DNA of 42,738 bases from a virus: the IMG/VR virus record IMGVR_UViG_3300025646_000094, positions 1 to 42,738 of that record. One strand, given 5' to 3'. Made by a program: the position numbers and the translations under genes. Numbering within the stretch: the first letter of the stretch is position 1; every line of letters starts with the position of its first letter. Below the pieces are notes generated by a model. The model was not told where the DNA came from. It saw only the letters and a program-made list of their open reading frames with translations, and ran no database searches. Below are positions 15,639-23,796 of the stretch, one piece after another.

Positions 15639-17609
15639 ATGGCATATTTGGGAAAAGGACCAGAACAAGTCTTATCAGGTGTTGCAAGTAAAAGCACTTT
15701 TACAGGTGACGGTTCTACTACCACTTTTGATATATCAACAGATATACCAGCGGGTGGTGAAAATGATATTCAAGTTTTTGTTGACAACGTAAGACAAGAG
15801 CCAGGCTCTGGTGCGTCATACACAGTTGGTGTTGATGGTTCAGGTAATTTAAGAAGAATTACTTTTAACGTAGCGCCAGAAGCAAGTCAATCCATTTATG
15901 TAATTAATCCAAGAAGATTAGAAGCGTTTGGTCAAGTACCAGATGGCGCAATCGCAACAGCAAAATTACAAGATACAGCAGTATCAACAGCAAAGATTGC
16001 AGCAGACGCTATTACAGAAGCAAAGATTGCTGATAATGCGATTAGTGAAGAACATTTAGATACGACAGTTGTAACAGGTTTAACAGAATTATCAGAAGAA
16101 GCAAATAATAGTGATACTTTAATTGTTTATGATGCAAGTGCTGGCGCTCTTAAAAAAATATTAAGAAGTAATCTTGTATTACAAGCACCAACAGTTTCAT
16201 CTGTATCACCAACATCAGTAACGTCTGGTGATGGTACAGGTAACTATACATTTACAATCACAGGATTAGGATTTACTGGTGGATCTGCTAGTTTAATTAA
16301 TAATTCAGGTACAACAGTTGACTTTGATACAGTTACAGTTGATAGTGCAACTCAAATTACTGGTGTGATTGCTAAATCATCATTACCAGGTTCTGGTGAA
16401 CCTTATGATGTTAAAATAACAGGTTCAAATGGTCTTGCATCTACTTTAGAAAATCAAATTAATATAGATCAATCTCCAACTTTTAATACTGCAGCAGGTA
16501 GTTTAGGTAATGTTCCAAATGGTGTTGTAGGTTCTACAACTTTAACAGTAGAAGCATACGATCCTGAGTCAGCAGGTAACGTTACTTTTGAATTACAATC
16601 AGGTTCTTTACCTGCTGGAGCTACAGCAACGACCGTCAACGAAAATGGTGTTTCAAAATATCAAATATCAGGTTTTAGTGCTGTAGGTTCAAACACAACT
16701 TCAAATTTTGTTTTAAGAGCATCTGATGCTAATTCTAACACAAGCTCAAGATCATTTAGTATTACACTATTAGCTCCTGCAATTGAGTCATTTACATCAT
16801 CTGGTACATTTAGTGTACCATCAGGTATCACTTCAGTTGATGTATTAGTAGTCGCTGGTGGCGGTGGATCAGGTTCTGCCGAATATGCTCACGTTGCTTC
16901 AGGTGGTGGTGGAGCTGGTGGATTAATATTCAAACCAGGATTCCCAGTTACACCAGGTGGAACAGTTACAGTTACAGTTGGTTGTGGTGGTGCTGGTGGT
17001 GGAGGCAGTCACTGTAGTGGTGGAAATGGACAAGATTCAGTATTCGGTACACTAACTGCTAAAGGTGGTGGAGGTGGTGCATCACTCGGGCGTGGACCTC
17101 TAAGTAATGCAGCACAGGATGGTATAGGTAATTCAGGAGGATCTGGTGGAGGCGGAGGTACAGCTAGTACACCTAATGCGGGTGGTGCAGCAATTCAACC
17201 TACTCAACCTGGTGATTCAGGTGCTTATGGATTTGGAAGTAACGGTGGTTTTGCTCAGCCCTATGGTACCACTCCAAAAGGAGCTGGTGGTGGTGGAGCA
17301 GGCGGTGCTGGTTCTCCTTATTGTGCTGGTCCTACTTCACAAGGTGCAGGTGGCGTTGGTAAAGCTTATACAATCGCAGATGGAACAACTCCAGTGTATT
17401 ACGCTGGTGGTGGTGGAGGAGGCGGAAATCCTTCAGGTGGTCAAGGTGGTCAAGGTGGAGGTGGAGAAGGTGGAAACTACCCTGCTGGAAGCGGACAAGC
17501 GGGCACAACAAATAGAGGTGGTGGCGCTGGTGGTAATGCTGTTGGAGGTTCTTCGAATCCTCAATTAGGTTTAACTGGCGGCAAAGGAATAGTAATCGTT
17601 AAATATTAA
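15639..17609 (+). CDS. Tail-fibre adhesin with glycine-rich tip, 656 aa
   Basis: Modular fibre protein. Residues about 20-95 form a GDGSTTTF/VRQEP module. About 105-145 is an Ala/Lys-rich helical linker (TAKLQDTAVSTAKIAADAIT). About 145-175 carries the attachment-like motif shared with four other proteins here (TELSEEANNSDTLIVYDASA followed by LKKI). About 180-280 is an IPT/TIG-like Ig domain (SSVSPTSVTSGDGTGNYTF). About 290-375 is a second Ig-like domain (FELQSGSLPAG). The last 270 residues are glycine-rich, with the signature VDVLVVAGGGGSG ... FGTLTAKGGGG ... GTTPVYYAGGG ... GGKGIVIV. Glycine-rich tips recognise receptors in other T4-like phages, so host binding is likely, not proven. GAGAGAG precedes the ATG. 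Confidence 0.82.
   Translation: MAYLGKGPEQVLSGVASKSTFTGDGSTTTFDISTDIPAGGENDIQVFVDNVRQEPGSGASYTVGVDGSGNLRRITFNVAPEASQSIYVINPRRLEAFGQVPDGAIATAKLQDTAVSTAKIAADAITEAKIADNAISEEHLDTTVVTGLTELSEEANNSDTLIVYDASAGALKKILRSNLVLQAPTVSSVSPTSVTSGDGTGNYTFTITGLGFTGGSASLINNSGTTVDFDTVTVDSATQITGVIAKSSLPGSGEPYDVKITGSNGLASTLENQINIDQSPTFNTAAGSLGNVPNGVVGSTTLTVEAYDPESAGNVTFELQSGSLPAGATATTVNENGVSKYQISGFSAVGSNTTSNFVLRASDANSNTSSRSFSITLLAPAIESFTSSGTFSVPSGITSVDVLVVAGGGGSGSAEYAHVASGGGGAGGLIFKPGFPVTPGGTVTVTVGCGGAGGGGSHCSGGNGQDSVFGTLTAKGGGGGASLGRGPLSNAAQDGIGNSGGSGGGGGTASTPNAGGAAIQPTQPGDSGAYGFGSNGGFAQPYGTTPKGAGGGGAGGAGSPYCAGPTSQGAGGVGKAYTIADGTTPVYYAGGGGGGGNPSGGQGGQGGGGEGGNYPAGSGQAGTTNRGGGAGGNAVGGSSNPQLGLTGGKGIVIVKY
16788..16826 (+). 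repeat. 39-nt exact repeat, copy 1 (adhesin paralogue)
   Basis: These 39 bases are identical to 37688-37726, in another glycine-rich adhesin gene about 21 kb away. They encode the junction between the second Ig-like domain and the glycine-rich domain (S-F-T-S-S-G-T-F-S-V-P-S-G). Identity at synonymous sites points to recent gene conversion or domain exchange, or to strong codon constraint. Confidence 0.85.
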
Positions 17610-17618
17610 TAAAGAATT

Positions 17619-18215
17619 ATGGCATATATAGGAAGACAACCAAGTTACGGCGCATTTGAGAAACAGGATTTAACTCCTGATAGTTCTACAACTACGTTTT
17701 CATTAACTTATGTAGTCGGTTCATCATCATCAATACTTGTATCAGTTGCAGGTGTTGTTCAAGAGCCAGAAGTAGGATATACAATTTCAGGTGGTGGCGC
17801 TAATATCGTATTTACAGAAGCACCAACAACAGGTGACAATGTTTATGTACAATTTCTTGGTTTCGCCAGAGATGTTGCACAATTAAATTCAGGTTCAATT
17901 ACAAGTCAAACAGAACTTGCTGAAAGAGCCGCTAGTGGTGATTTCTTTTTAGTATATGATTCATCTGCTTCTTCATTAAAGAAAATTCAAACTCAATACA
18001 TTACATCACCAAGTGTCAATAGAACATACACAGGTGATGGTTCAACTCAAGGTTTCACAGTTACTAGTGGTGTCACAGCGGCACAATGTTTAGTAACAAT
18101 TAACGGTCTAGTACAAACAGTCACAACTGATTATACTGTATCGGGTACAACATTAACATTCGGAACGGCTCCAGAAGCATCCGATGCAATTCAAATTAGG
18201 GAGTTACCTGCGTAA
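17619..18215 (+). CDS. Short tail-fibre protein with two GDGST-type modules, 198 aa
   Basis: Starts nine bases after the first adhesin. It has two copies of a beta module: SSTTTFSLTYVV ... GVVQEPEVGYTISGG ... FTEAPTTGDNVYVQFLG (about 20-90) and GDGSTQGFTVTSGVTAAQCL ... LTFGTAPEASDAIQIRELPA (about 140-198). Between them is the shared motif TELAERAASGDFFLVYDSSA. It resembles the N-terminal half of the 656-residue adhesin without the Ig and glycine-rich tip, so it may be a proximal fibre segment or adaptor. No Shine-Dalgarno is visible. Role inferred from shared modules. Confidence 0.75.
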   Translation: MAYIGRQPSYGAFEKQDLTPDSSTTTFSLTYVVGSSSSILVSVAGVVQEPEVGYTISGGGANIVFTEAPTTGDNVYVQFLGFARDVAQLNSGSITSQTELAERAASGDFFLVYDSSASSLKKIQTQYITSPSVNRTYTGDGSTQGFTVTSGVTAAQCLVTINGLVQTVTTDYTVSGTTLTFGTAPEASDAIQIRELPA

Positions 18216-18218
18216 TTA

Positions 18219-18226
18219 GATAAATA
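18219..18226 (+). promoter_or_regulatory. Late promoter directly abutting a start codon
   Basis: GATAAATA, seven of eight matches. By the T4 rule the transcript would begin at 18232, the A of the adhesin ATG. There is no convincing ribosome site between, so the mRNA would be leaderless. Confidence 0.5.
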
Positions 18227-18231
18227 GAGAT

Positions 18232-19809
18232 ATGGCAAAGATACGACAATCAAACTTGGACAACTCAGTAATTATTGGAAATGTAGAATTGGCTGAAACA
18301 GCAGCAGCAAACGATATACTATTAGTTTATGATACAAGTTCAGGTACAATTAAGAAAATTCTATCTTCAAATATAGGTGTTCAAGCTCCTACTTTTACAA
18401 GTGTATCACCTACAAATGTTAACACTGGTGATGGTACAGGTAACGCTACATTTACAATTACAGGAGCAAATTTTGACGCAACGGTAACAGCAAAATTAAA
18501 AACAACTGGTGGCGCTGATTTAAATTTTGATAGTGTAACTAGAGATAGTGCTACACAAATTACAGGTGTTATTGCTATATCAAGTTTATCAAATGCAAAT
18601 GAACCTTATGACGTTGTGATTACAAATGGGAATGGTTTAATTACTACTGCAACAGATCAAATTAATATAAATGCGCAACCTGTGTATGTAACTGCTTCAG
18701 GATCTTTAGGAGAACAATTAGCCAACACAGCAGGTTCTTTTAGTGTTAACGCAACTGACCCAGAGTCAGCAGGTAATGTAACATTTGAATTACAATCAGG
18801 TTCTTTACCTCCAGGATATACACTTACAAATACAGCAGCAGAAGGTGGTACTGCAATTATAAGTGGTACAGATACTGTAACATCATCTGCAACAACATTT
18901 AATTTTGTATTAAGAGCCGTAGATGCGGCATCAAACACAACATCAAGAGCTTTTTCAATTAGAACTACTGTTCCAGTTTCAGAATCATTTACAGCATCAG
19001 GTACATTTAGTATACCATCAGGTATCACATCAGCAGATGTTCTTGTAGTCGCAGGTGGTGGTGGCGGTGGACCAGGAGGTCCTACAGGTGCAGGAGCTGG
19101 TGCTGGTGGTGGTGGAGCAGGTGCAGGGGGATTAATATTCTTTCCATCTTATCCTTTAAATCCGAGTGGTACAATAACAGTTACAGTTGGTAACGGTGGT
19201 GGTGCTAACAGTAATGGACAAAGTTCATCATTTGGTTCTCCAGGAGATCCTGGATTCACACCATCAAGTTCAGTTTTAACTGCCAATGGTGGTGGTGCAG
19301 GAGGTTACGCACCATTAGATGCGGGTAGTTCAGGAGGTTCTGGTGGTGGAGGAGGAGCAGGAAATGGAAGCCAATCTTCAGGTGGTACTGCTACTCAACC
19401 AACTGCACCCGGTAACTCTGGTGCTTATGGATTTGGAAACCCAGGTGGTAATTCAGCAGGAACTGACTATCAATCTGGCGGAGGCGGCGGAGGAGGTGCT
19501 GGTGCCTCAGGTAGTACAAATACAGGTTTTGCAGGGTCTCCAGGTGGTGACGGAAGAGCTTATACAATTGCTGACGGAACTACTCCAGTGTATTACGCTG
19601 GTGGCGGCGGAGGTGGTGGTGGTCATATTCCAGGGGGTGGTGGTACTCCTGCGCCAGGTGGTCAAGGTGGTGGAGGTGCAGGCGGAGCAGCACCAAGCGG
19701 TTCTGGATCAAATGGTGGAGTAAACACTGGTGGTGGTGCTGGAGGTGGTAGTCAACCTGCTGCTGGTGGTGGTACTGGTGGTAAAGGAATAGTTATCGTA
19801 AGATACTAA
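18232..19809 (+). CDS. Tail-fibre adhesin with glycine-rich tip, 525 aa
   Basis: Second member of the glycine-rich adhesin family. It lacks the GDGSTTTF module and begins almost directly with the shared attachment-like motif (about 17-45: VELAETAAANDILLVYDTSS, then IKKI). An IPT-like domain follows (about 50-150), then an Ig-like domain (about 155-255, with FELQSGSLPPGYTLTNTAAE) and a long glycine-rich C-terminus (about 262-525) ending GGKGIVIVRY. Landmarks LVVAGGGGGG, IADGTTPVYYAGGGG and GGAGGG occur in the same order as in its paralogues. Likely a receptor-binding fibre or tip. The start coincides with the predicted transcription start of a late promoter. Confidence 0.8.
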   Translation: MAKIRQSNLDNSVIIGNVELAETAAANDILLVYDTSSGTIKKILSSNIGVQAPTFTSVSPTNVNTGDGTGNATFTITGANFDATVTAKLKTTGGADLNFDSVTRDSATQITGVIAISSLSNANEPYDVVITNGNGLITTATDQININAQPVYVTASGSLGEQLANTAGSFSVNATDPESAGNVTFELQSGSLPPGYTLTNTAAEGGTAIISGTDTVTSSATTFNFVLRAVDAASNTTSRAFSIRTTVPVSESFTASGTFSIPSGITSADVLVVAGGGGGGPGGPTGAGAGAGGGGAGAGGLIFFPSYPLNPSGTITVTVGNGGGANSNGQSSSFGSPGDPGFTPSSSVLTANGGGAGGYAPLDAGSSGGSGGGGGAGNGSQSSGGTATQPTAPGNSGAYGFGNPGGNSAGTDYQSGGGGGGGAGASGSTNTGFAGSPGGDGRAYTIADGTTPVYYAGGGGGGGGHIPGGGGTPAPGGQGGGGAGGAAPSGSGSNGGVNTGGGAGGGSQPAAGGGTGGKGIVIVRY

Positions 19810-19817
19810 TATAAATA
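19810..19817 (+). promoter_or_regulatory. Consensus T4 late promoter
   Basis: Perfect TATAAATA beginning one base after the stop codon of the second adhesin. The leader of about 30 nt contains AAAGGAG (19839-19845), 9 nt before the ATG at 19855. Confidence 0.7.
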
Positions 19818-19854
19818 ATAATATAGTTAAATTATTTTAAAGGAGTAATTGAAA

Positions 19855-20295
19855 ATGGCTGAAGAAGAAAAGAAACACGGTGTAAAAGAACCCAATGAGG
19901 GTACAGATGGTAAACTGGCGTCAAATATGACTGGTGAAGCCATCGAAAGTAATTATGACTACGGTAGTATATCAGATAGTGATAAAAAAGTAGTTAGAGA
20001 AATTATTGATTTAATGCGACAAAGAGATCAAGTACCTTGTGGTATGTTCGCAGAAGAATTAAAAACAAAATTTCAAATGGTAGAAATACCAATGAAAAAA
20101 ATTGAAGACTCTGTATGGGGTCAGTTGACAAAAGATGAAAGACTTGGACAAAGTGTACAAGGTTTTAGACAGGCAACTGATGAAAATGGTGAGAAGATAC
20201 GAATACCACACGTTGGTTTCTCTGCTGACCTTGATTACCTTGACGAGTTTGTAAATAGATTAGTTAAAAAAATAGAGGGTATTAAAAGTAAATAA
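19855..20295 (+). CDS. Hypothetical protein, 146 aa, between adhesin genes
   Basis: I use the ATG at 19855 (MAEEEKKHG), which has AAAGGAG at the right distance, instead of the in-frame TTG six bases earlier. The protein is soluble and charged: an acidic, Gly-containing, probably disordered N-terminus (1-45), then helical segments (about 46-110: KKVVREIIDLMRQRDQVPCG; KKIEDSVWGQLTKDERLGQS) and a C-terminal helix (about 125-144). No fibre-type repeats, so it is not itself an adhesin. Its place between two fibre genes with its own late promoter would fit a fibre-assembly chaperone, but there is no motif evidence for that. Confidence 0.65.
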   Translation: MAEEEKKHGVKEPNEGTDGKLASNMTGEAIESNYDYGSISDSDKKVVREIIDLMRQRDQVPCGMFAEELKTKFQMVEIPMKKIEDSVWGQLTKDERLGQSVQGFRQATDENGEKIRIPHVGFSADLDYLDEFVNRLVKKIEGIKSK

Positions 20296-20307
20296 AGAGA
20301 GTAACAA

Positions 20308-21885
20308 ATGGCACTTACAAAGATAACAAAATCTGGTATTACTAATAGCGCAGTTGATAATAATAAAATCGAAGCTGATGCAGTTGACGCTACTAAAATA
20401 GCGGATAACGCTATTAGTGAAGAACATTTAGATAAAACTAGTGTTACAGGTCATACTGAATTATCAGCTTCTGCTGATCCTAGTGATGTGTTATTAATAT
20501 ATGATGCTGATGCCGATGCTCTTAAAAAAATTACTGCTGGAAATGTTGGTTTACAAGCACCTACAATTTCTAGTGTTTCTCCTACAAGTGTGGCTCAAGG
20601 TGATGGTACAGGTAACTTTACATTTACAATTACAGGTACAAACTTTGTAACTGGAACAACAGCAGCTTTAATCAATACTTCTGGCACTACTGTTAATTTT
20701 GATACAGTAACTAGAAATAGTGTGACACAAATTACAGGTGTCATTGCTAAAACATCTATTAATCATGCTGGCGAACCTTATGATGTTAAAGTAACAACTC
20801 CTTCAAACTTAACAGCGACTTTAGAAGATCAAATTAATGTAGATCAAAGTCCTGCATTTGTTACAGCCGCTGGTTCTTTAGGAACTGTTGAAGATAATGC
20901 TAGAACTGGTGTATCTTTTTCAATAAATGCAACTGATCCAGATTCAGCAGGAAATGTTACTTTTGAAATTCAATCAGGTTCATTACCAGCAGGTTTATCA
21001 TTAACAAATACTGCAGCAGAAGGTGGAACAGCAATTATAAGTGGTACTGCAACTGCAGTTGGATCAGATACAACATCAAACTTTGTAATAAGAGCCGTTG
21101 ACGCTGCATCAAATACAAGTTCAAGAGCATTCTCAATAACAGTTAACGCACCTGTTGTTCAAACATTTACATCTTCAGGTACTTTTTCAGTACCAACTGG
21201 TGTTACAAGTGTACAAGTATTAGTAGTCGCTGGTGGAGGCGGTGGCGGAGGTATTAATCCTGGCGGAGGATCTAACGGATACTTCAATGGTGGTGGTGGA
21301 GCAGGTGGATTAGTTTTTCACCCAGCATATCCAGTAACACCAGGTGGAACAGTTTCAGTCACTGTAGGTGACGGTGGTACAGGTCCAGGTGGAGGGTGCA
21401 GAGGTGGTAACGGTCAACCTTCTGTGTTTGGAACTATTACAGCTCAAGGCGGAGGCGGTGGTGGTGGTTCAGGACAACCTGCTAATTGTGGTGGCTCTGG
21501 TGGAGGCGGTGGTGGTAATACTGGCTCTGGTGCAGGTGGTAATGGTCAACAAGGTCCTAGTGGTGGAGGAACAGGATATGGAAACAATGGTGGAACTGGA
21601 GCCTCTGGAGGTTCTGGTGCTGGTGGTGGAGGTGGCGCAGGTACCGCTGGTACACCTGGTGCATGTGGTTCTAATGGTGGTGATGGAAGATATTATACAA
21701 TTGCAGACGGTACTTCTCCAGTAGGTTATGCTGGTGGTGGAACAGGTGGTGACCACGGTGCGGCAACATCTACAGCTGGCGGTGGTGATAGAAGTTGTGG
21801 AACAGCAAATAGAGGTGGTGGCGCTGGTGGAAACCAAGATGCAAATGGCGGTAAAGGTGTTGTGATTGTTCGTTGGACAGTTTAA
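20308..21885 (+). CDS. Tail-fibre adhesin with glycine-rich tip, 525 aa
   Basis: Third glycine-rich adhesin. An N-terminal helical linker (about 10-45: AVDNNKIEADAVDATKIADN, then AISEEHLDKT) is nearly the same as the linker of the 656-residue paralogue. Then comes the shared motif (TELSASADPSDVLLIYDADA, about 49-70), an IPT-like domain (about 75-180), an Ig-like domain (about 185-285, FEIQSGSLPAGLSLTNTAAE) and a glycine-rich C-terminus from about 295 to the end, with several Cys in Gly contexts (GGGCRGG, NCGGSGG, GACGSNGG). It ends VVIVRWTV instead of IVIVRY. GAGAG precedes the ATG. Likely receptor-binding; directly upstream of the oxygenase island. Confidence 0.8.
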   Translation: MALTKITKSGITNSAVDNNKIEADAVDATKIADNAISEEHLDKTSVTGHTELSASADPSDVLLIYDADADALKKITAGNVGLQAPTISSVSPTSVAQGDGTGNFTFTITGTNFVTGTTAALINTSGTTVNFDTVTRNSVTQITGVIAKTSINHAGEPYDVKVTTPSNLTATLEDQINVDQSPAFVTAAGSLGTVEDNARTGVSFSINATDPDSAGNVTFEIQSGSLPAGLSLTNTAAEGGTAIISGTATAVGSDTTSNFVIRAVDAASNTSSRAFSITVNAPVVQTFTSSGTFSVPTGVTSVQVLVVAGGGGGGGINPGGGSNGYFNGGGGAGGLVFHPAYPVTPGGTVSVTVGDGGTGPGGGCRGGNGQPSVFGTITAQGGGGGGGSGQPANCGGSGGGGGGNTGSGAGGNGQQGPSGGGTGYGNNGGTGASGGSGAGGGGGAGTAGTPGACGSNGGDGRYYTIADGTSPVGYAGGGTGGDHGAATSTAGGGDRSCGTANRGGGAGGNQDANGGKGVVIVRWTV

Positions 21886-21904
21886 TACTAAATTAAACCA
21901 CTGT
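21877..21904 (+). terminator. Weak stem-loop at the end of the adhesin block
   Basis: TTTAAT (21881-21886) pairs with ATTAAA (21892-21897) across a 5-nt loop, and ACAG (21877-21880) with CTGT (21901-21904) across a CCA bulge. The stem spans the adhesin stop codon. There is no U-run and the stem is AT-rich, so it may be a weak terminator or an mRNA-processing or stability element at the boundary with the enzyme island. Confidence 0.3.
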
Positions 21905-21932
21905 TATAAAATGATTGATTTTGAAATATATA

Positions 21933-22517
21933 ATGTACTTAAAAACTATTCATAATTATATACATCTATTTAAATTTAGTTTAGATAAAAACAAACTAAT
22001 ACACAGTTCGAAAAATCTATATGAACTTGTAAAAAATAATCTTTATACAAATCAACAAATCAAAAGTACAATATCCACAGATCTGTACGAAAGGTATAAT
22101 TACTTAATGTATCCATCTGATGAGATACACAAATTATATACTGAAATAAAAACTGCCTTTGATAGTGTAAAAGATGATCTTAATAAGAAATACTATATAC
22201 AATGTTGGTTAAATTATTATAACAAAGGTGATTTTATAGATTGGCATAGTCATTGGGAAAAAGAAAAAGAAGCTTGGCATGGTTTTTATTGCTTAGATTG
22301 TGAACCATCTTTTACTTCTTATAAATTACCTAATATTAAAGACCCGATAAATATATACAGTGAAGATAATTTAATGGTAATAAGTAAAAGTAATGGAGAT
22401 GAACATAGAACTTGGCCTTGGGAATATGATAAACCAAGATTAACGATTGCCTTTGATATTGTTCCATATGAGTATATAAATTACAAACAATGGACAAATC
22501 ATTGGTTACCTATTTAA
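21933..22517 (+). CDS. 2OG-Fe(II) oxygenase-like protein (island gene 1)
   Basis: A protein of about 194 residues with the double-stranded beta-helix oxygenase pattern: W-H-S-H (near 104-107 from this start) as the H-x-H metal pair, a distal His in GDEHRTWPW (near 158) and an Arg in KPRLTIAFDIVP (near 169) expected to bind the 2-oxoglutarate carboxylate. The H-x-H variant is seen in the phage family PF13759. Start is uncertain: no ribosome site is visible, and the open frame extends to a TTG at 21915. An ATG at 21911 in another frame reads only 14 codons (MIDFEIYNVLKNYS), so a slip near the 5' end is conceivable. First gene of the enzyme island; substrate unknown. Confidence 0.65.
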   Translation: MYLKTIHNYIHLFKFSLDKNKLIHSSKNLYELVKNNLYTNQQIKSTISTDLYERYNYLMYPSDEIHKLYTEIKTAFDSVKDDLNKKYYIQCWLNYYNKGDFIDWHSHWEKEKEAWHGFYCLDCEPSFTSYKLPNIKDPINIYSEDNLMVISKSNGDEHRTWPWEYDKPRLTIAFDIVPYEYINYKQWTNHWLPI

Positions 22518-22529
22518 TGAAAGTGATGT

Positions 22530-23219
22530 ATGAGTAAATTTATAACTAATATAGCAAATTTTGAAACTGAAGATGGTGATAAAATATTATATCCATTTAG
22601 TCCACCCATATTTCAAACAGAAGTAGATTCAAATTTCACAAAAGAATTAATAGAAGAAGGTCGTAAACTTACAAAAGAAGAAGACGATTACAACCATAAA
22701 CTTGCTGGTAATCTAAAATATGGTAGATCATATCATTACAAAGAAGATTACTTACTCAAAGTAGAACCTTATTTAAAGACTTACGTAGAAAGATTTTTAA
22801 ATGGAATATACAAACAATATGGACCTAAACATAAGGGTGTTAATGAACTATTACGAGTACAACACGATAGAAGACAAATTAGAAACGGATTTATAAGATT
22901 AGATACATTATGGATAAATTTTTCTCAAAAACACGATTTTAACCCACCACATACTCATACAGGTATATTATCTTTTGTTATATTTTGTCAAGTGCCTGAA
23001 GAAATATTTAAAGTACAAGCTGATAGTAATACTCAAAGAGCGGGTGAGATACATTTTCAATATGGTGACCCAATAACTAAATTAATGGGTTGTGAATATC
23101 CTGTACAACCATATGAAAACTTAATGTTTATATTTCCTGCAGAATTAAGACATTATGTTCCTGCGTATTGGGTTGACGCAGAACGTATCAGTGTATCAGG
23201 TAATTTTGTGGTAGTTTAG
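22530..23219 (+). CDS. 2OG-Fe(II) oxygenase, PF13759-like (island gene 2)
   Basis: A 229-residue oxygenase. Metal and cosubstrate residues are visible in the expected order: H141-x-H143 (FNPPHTHTGILSFVIF), distal H208 (IFPAELRHYVPAYW) and R219 (ERISVSGNFVV). The layout strand-H-x-H-strand ... FPxxxxH ... RxSxSxNF is typical of the 2OG-Fe(II) oxygenase superfamily members common in marine T4-like phages. The N-terminal 110 residues are a helical region with charged surfaces that may define the substrate. It starts 12 nt after the previous gene and ends 2 nt before the next, so they are likely co-transcribed. Confidence 0.82.
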   Translation: MSKFITNIANFETEDGDKILYPFSPPIFQTEVDSNFTKELIEEGRKLTKEEDDYNHKLAGNLKYGRSYHYKEDYLLKVEPYLKTYVERFLNGIYKQYGPKHKGVNELLRVQHDRRQIRNGFIRLDTLWINFSQKHDFNPPHTHTGILSFVIFCQVPEEIFKVQADSNTQRAGEIHFQYGDPITKLMGCEYPVQPYENLMFIFPAELRHYVPAYWVDAERISVSGNFVVV

Positions 23220-23221
23220 TT

Positions 23222-23779
23222 ATGGATTTAAATAATATAAAAAATGAAGGTGGTATCTACATAAAAGAAAACTTTTTTACAAAAGATCAATTTGATAAGA
23301 TTAATGATAATTTTTTAAATAAAACTTTTTATCCTCATCATCAACCAGAAAAATATGAGTGTGGAAATAGATTTCAAGCATATCCGTGTTATCAATTTGA
23401 TGACACAAATGAAATTTCATTGATTATTGGTAACTATTTTAAAACTAGTTTTAATGATGATTTTAGAGTAGAAACTACTTATAGAAAAGTTTATTCGGAA
23501 GAATTATTAAAATCTAAATGTAATACTCGATATGGTTTTATACACACAGACGGAGGAATGTATGGAAATTGTTTATATGCTGGTGTTATATATATGGATT
23601 TTAGTAATACAGGTGGTACTGCTTTTTTTAATGCACCATCGGATAAATTTCCTGATATAGAAATAGGAGCAGTTCCTAATAGACTTATTTTATATGATAA
23701 TAAGAGATTTCACGCACCATCGCATGATTTTACATATGAGGTTAGAAAAAATATATGTTTTTTTATCTATGATAAATAA
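23222..23779 (+). CDS. DUF6445-like Fe(II) oxygenase-fold protein (island gene 3)
   Basis: A 185-residue protein with H108-x-D110 (YGFIHTDGGMYG), a second metal His at 164 or 168 (DNKRFHAPSHDF) and R175. The strings AGVIYMDF, GGTAFFNAP and NRLILYDNKRFHAPSHDF match what I know of the DUF6445 family, which shares the 2OG oxygenase fold. The N-terminal 60 residues are Asn-rich and include an ENFFTKDQFDKI helix typical of prolyl-hydroxylase-like proteins. Substrate unknown. The intergenic distance of two bases and absence of a ribosome site suggest translational coupling with gene 2. Confidence 0.75.
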   Translation: MDLNNIKNEGGIYIKENFFTKDQFDKINDNFLNKTFYPHHQPEKYECGNRFQAYPCYQFDDTNEISLIIGNYFKTSFNDDFRVETTYRKVYSEELLKSKCNTRYGFIHTDGGMYGNCLYAGVIYMDFSNTGGTAFFNAPSDKFPDIEIGAVPNRLILYDNKRFHAPSHDFTYEVRKNICFFIYDK

Positions 23780-23796
23780 AATGAAGGAGTTATAGA

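Noticed and set aside
17146-17568. Long open frame inside the glycine-rich part of the first adhesin, in another frame
   Set aside because: It is a by-product of GGT/GGA repeats, which read as Val/Leu/Glu-rich nonsense when shifted. It lacks a ribosome site, and similar frames (19319-19723, 21368-21724, 37758-37952, 38244-38468) appear in every paralogue.
21469-21837. Antisense frame rich in Ser, Thr and Cys opposite the third adhesin
   Set aside because: It is the complement of Gly codons (ACC, TCC), low in complexity, with no start signals. It is a shadow of the glycine-rich domain.
15639-21885. Possible diversity-generating retroelement acting on the adhesin tips
   Set aside because: The tips vary between paralogues, but I see no reverse transcriptase gene and no template/variable repeat pair with A-directed substitutions in the window.
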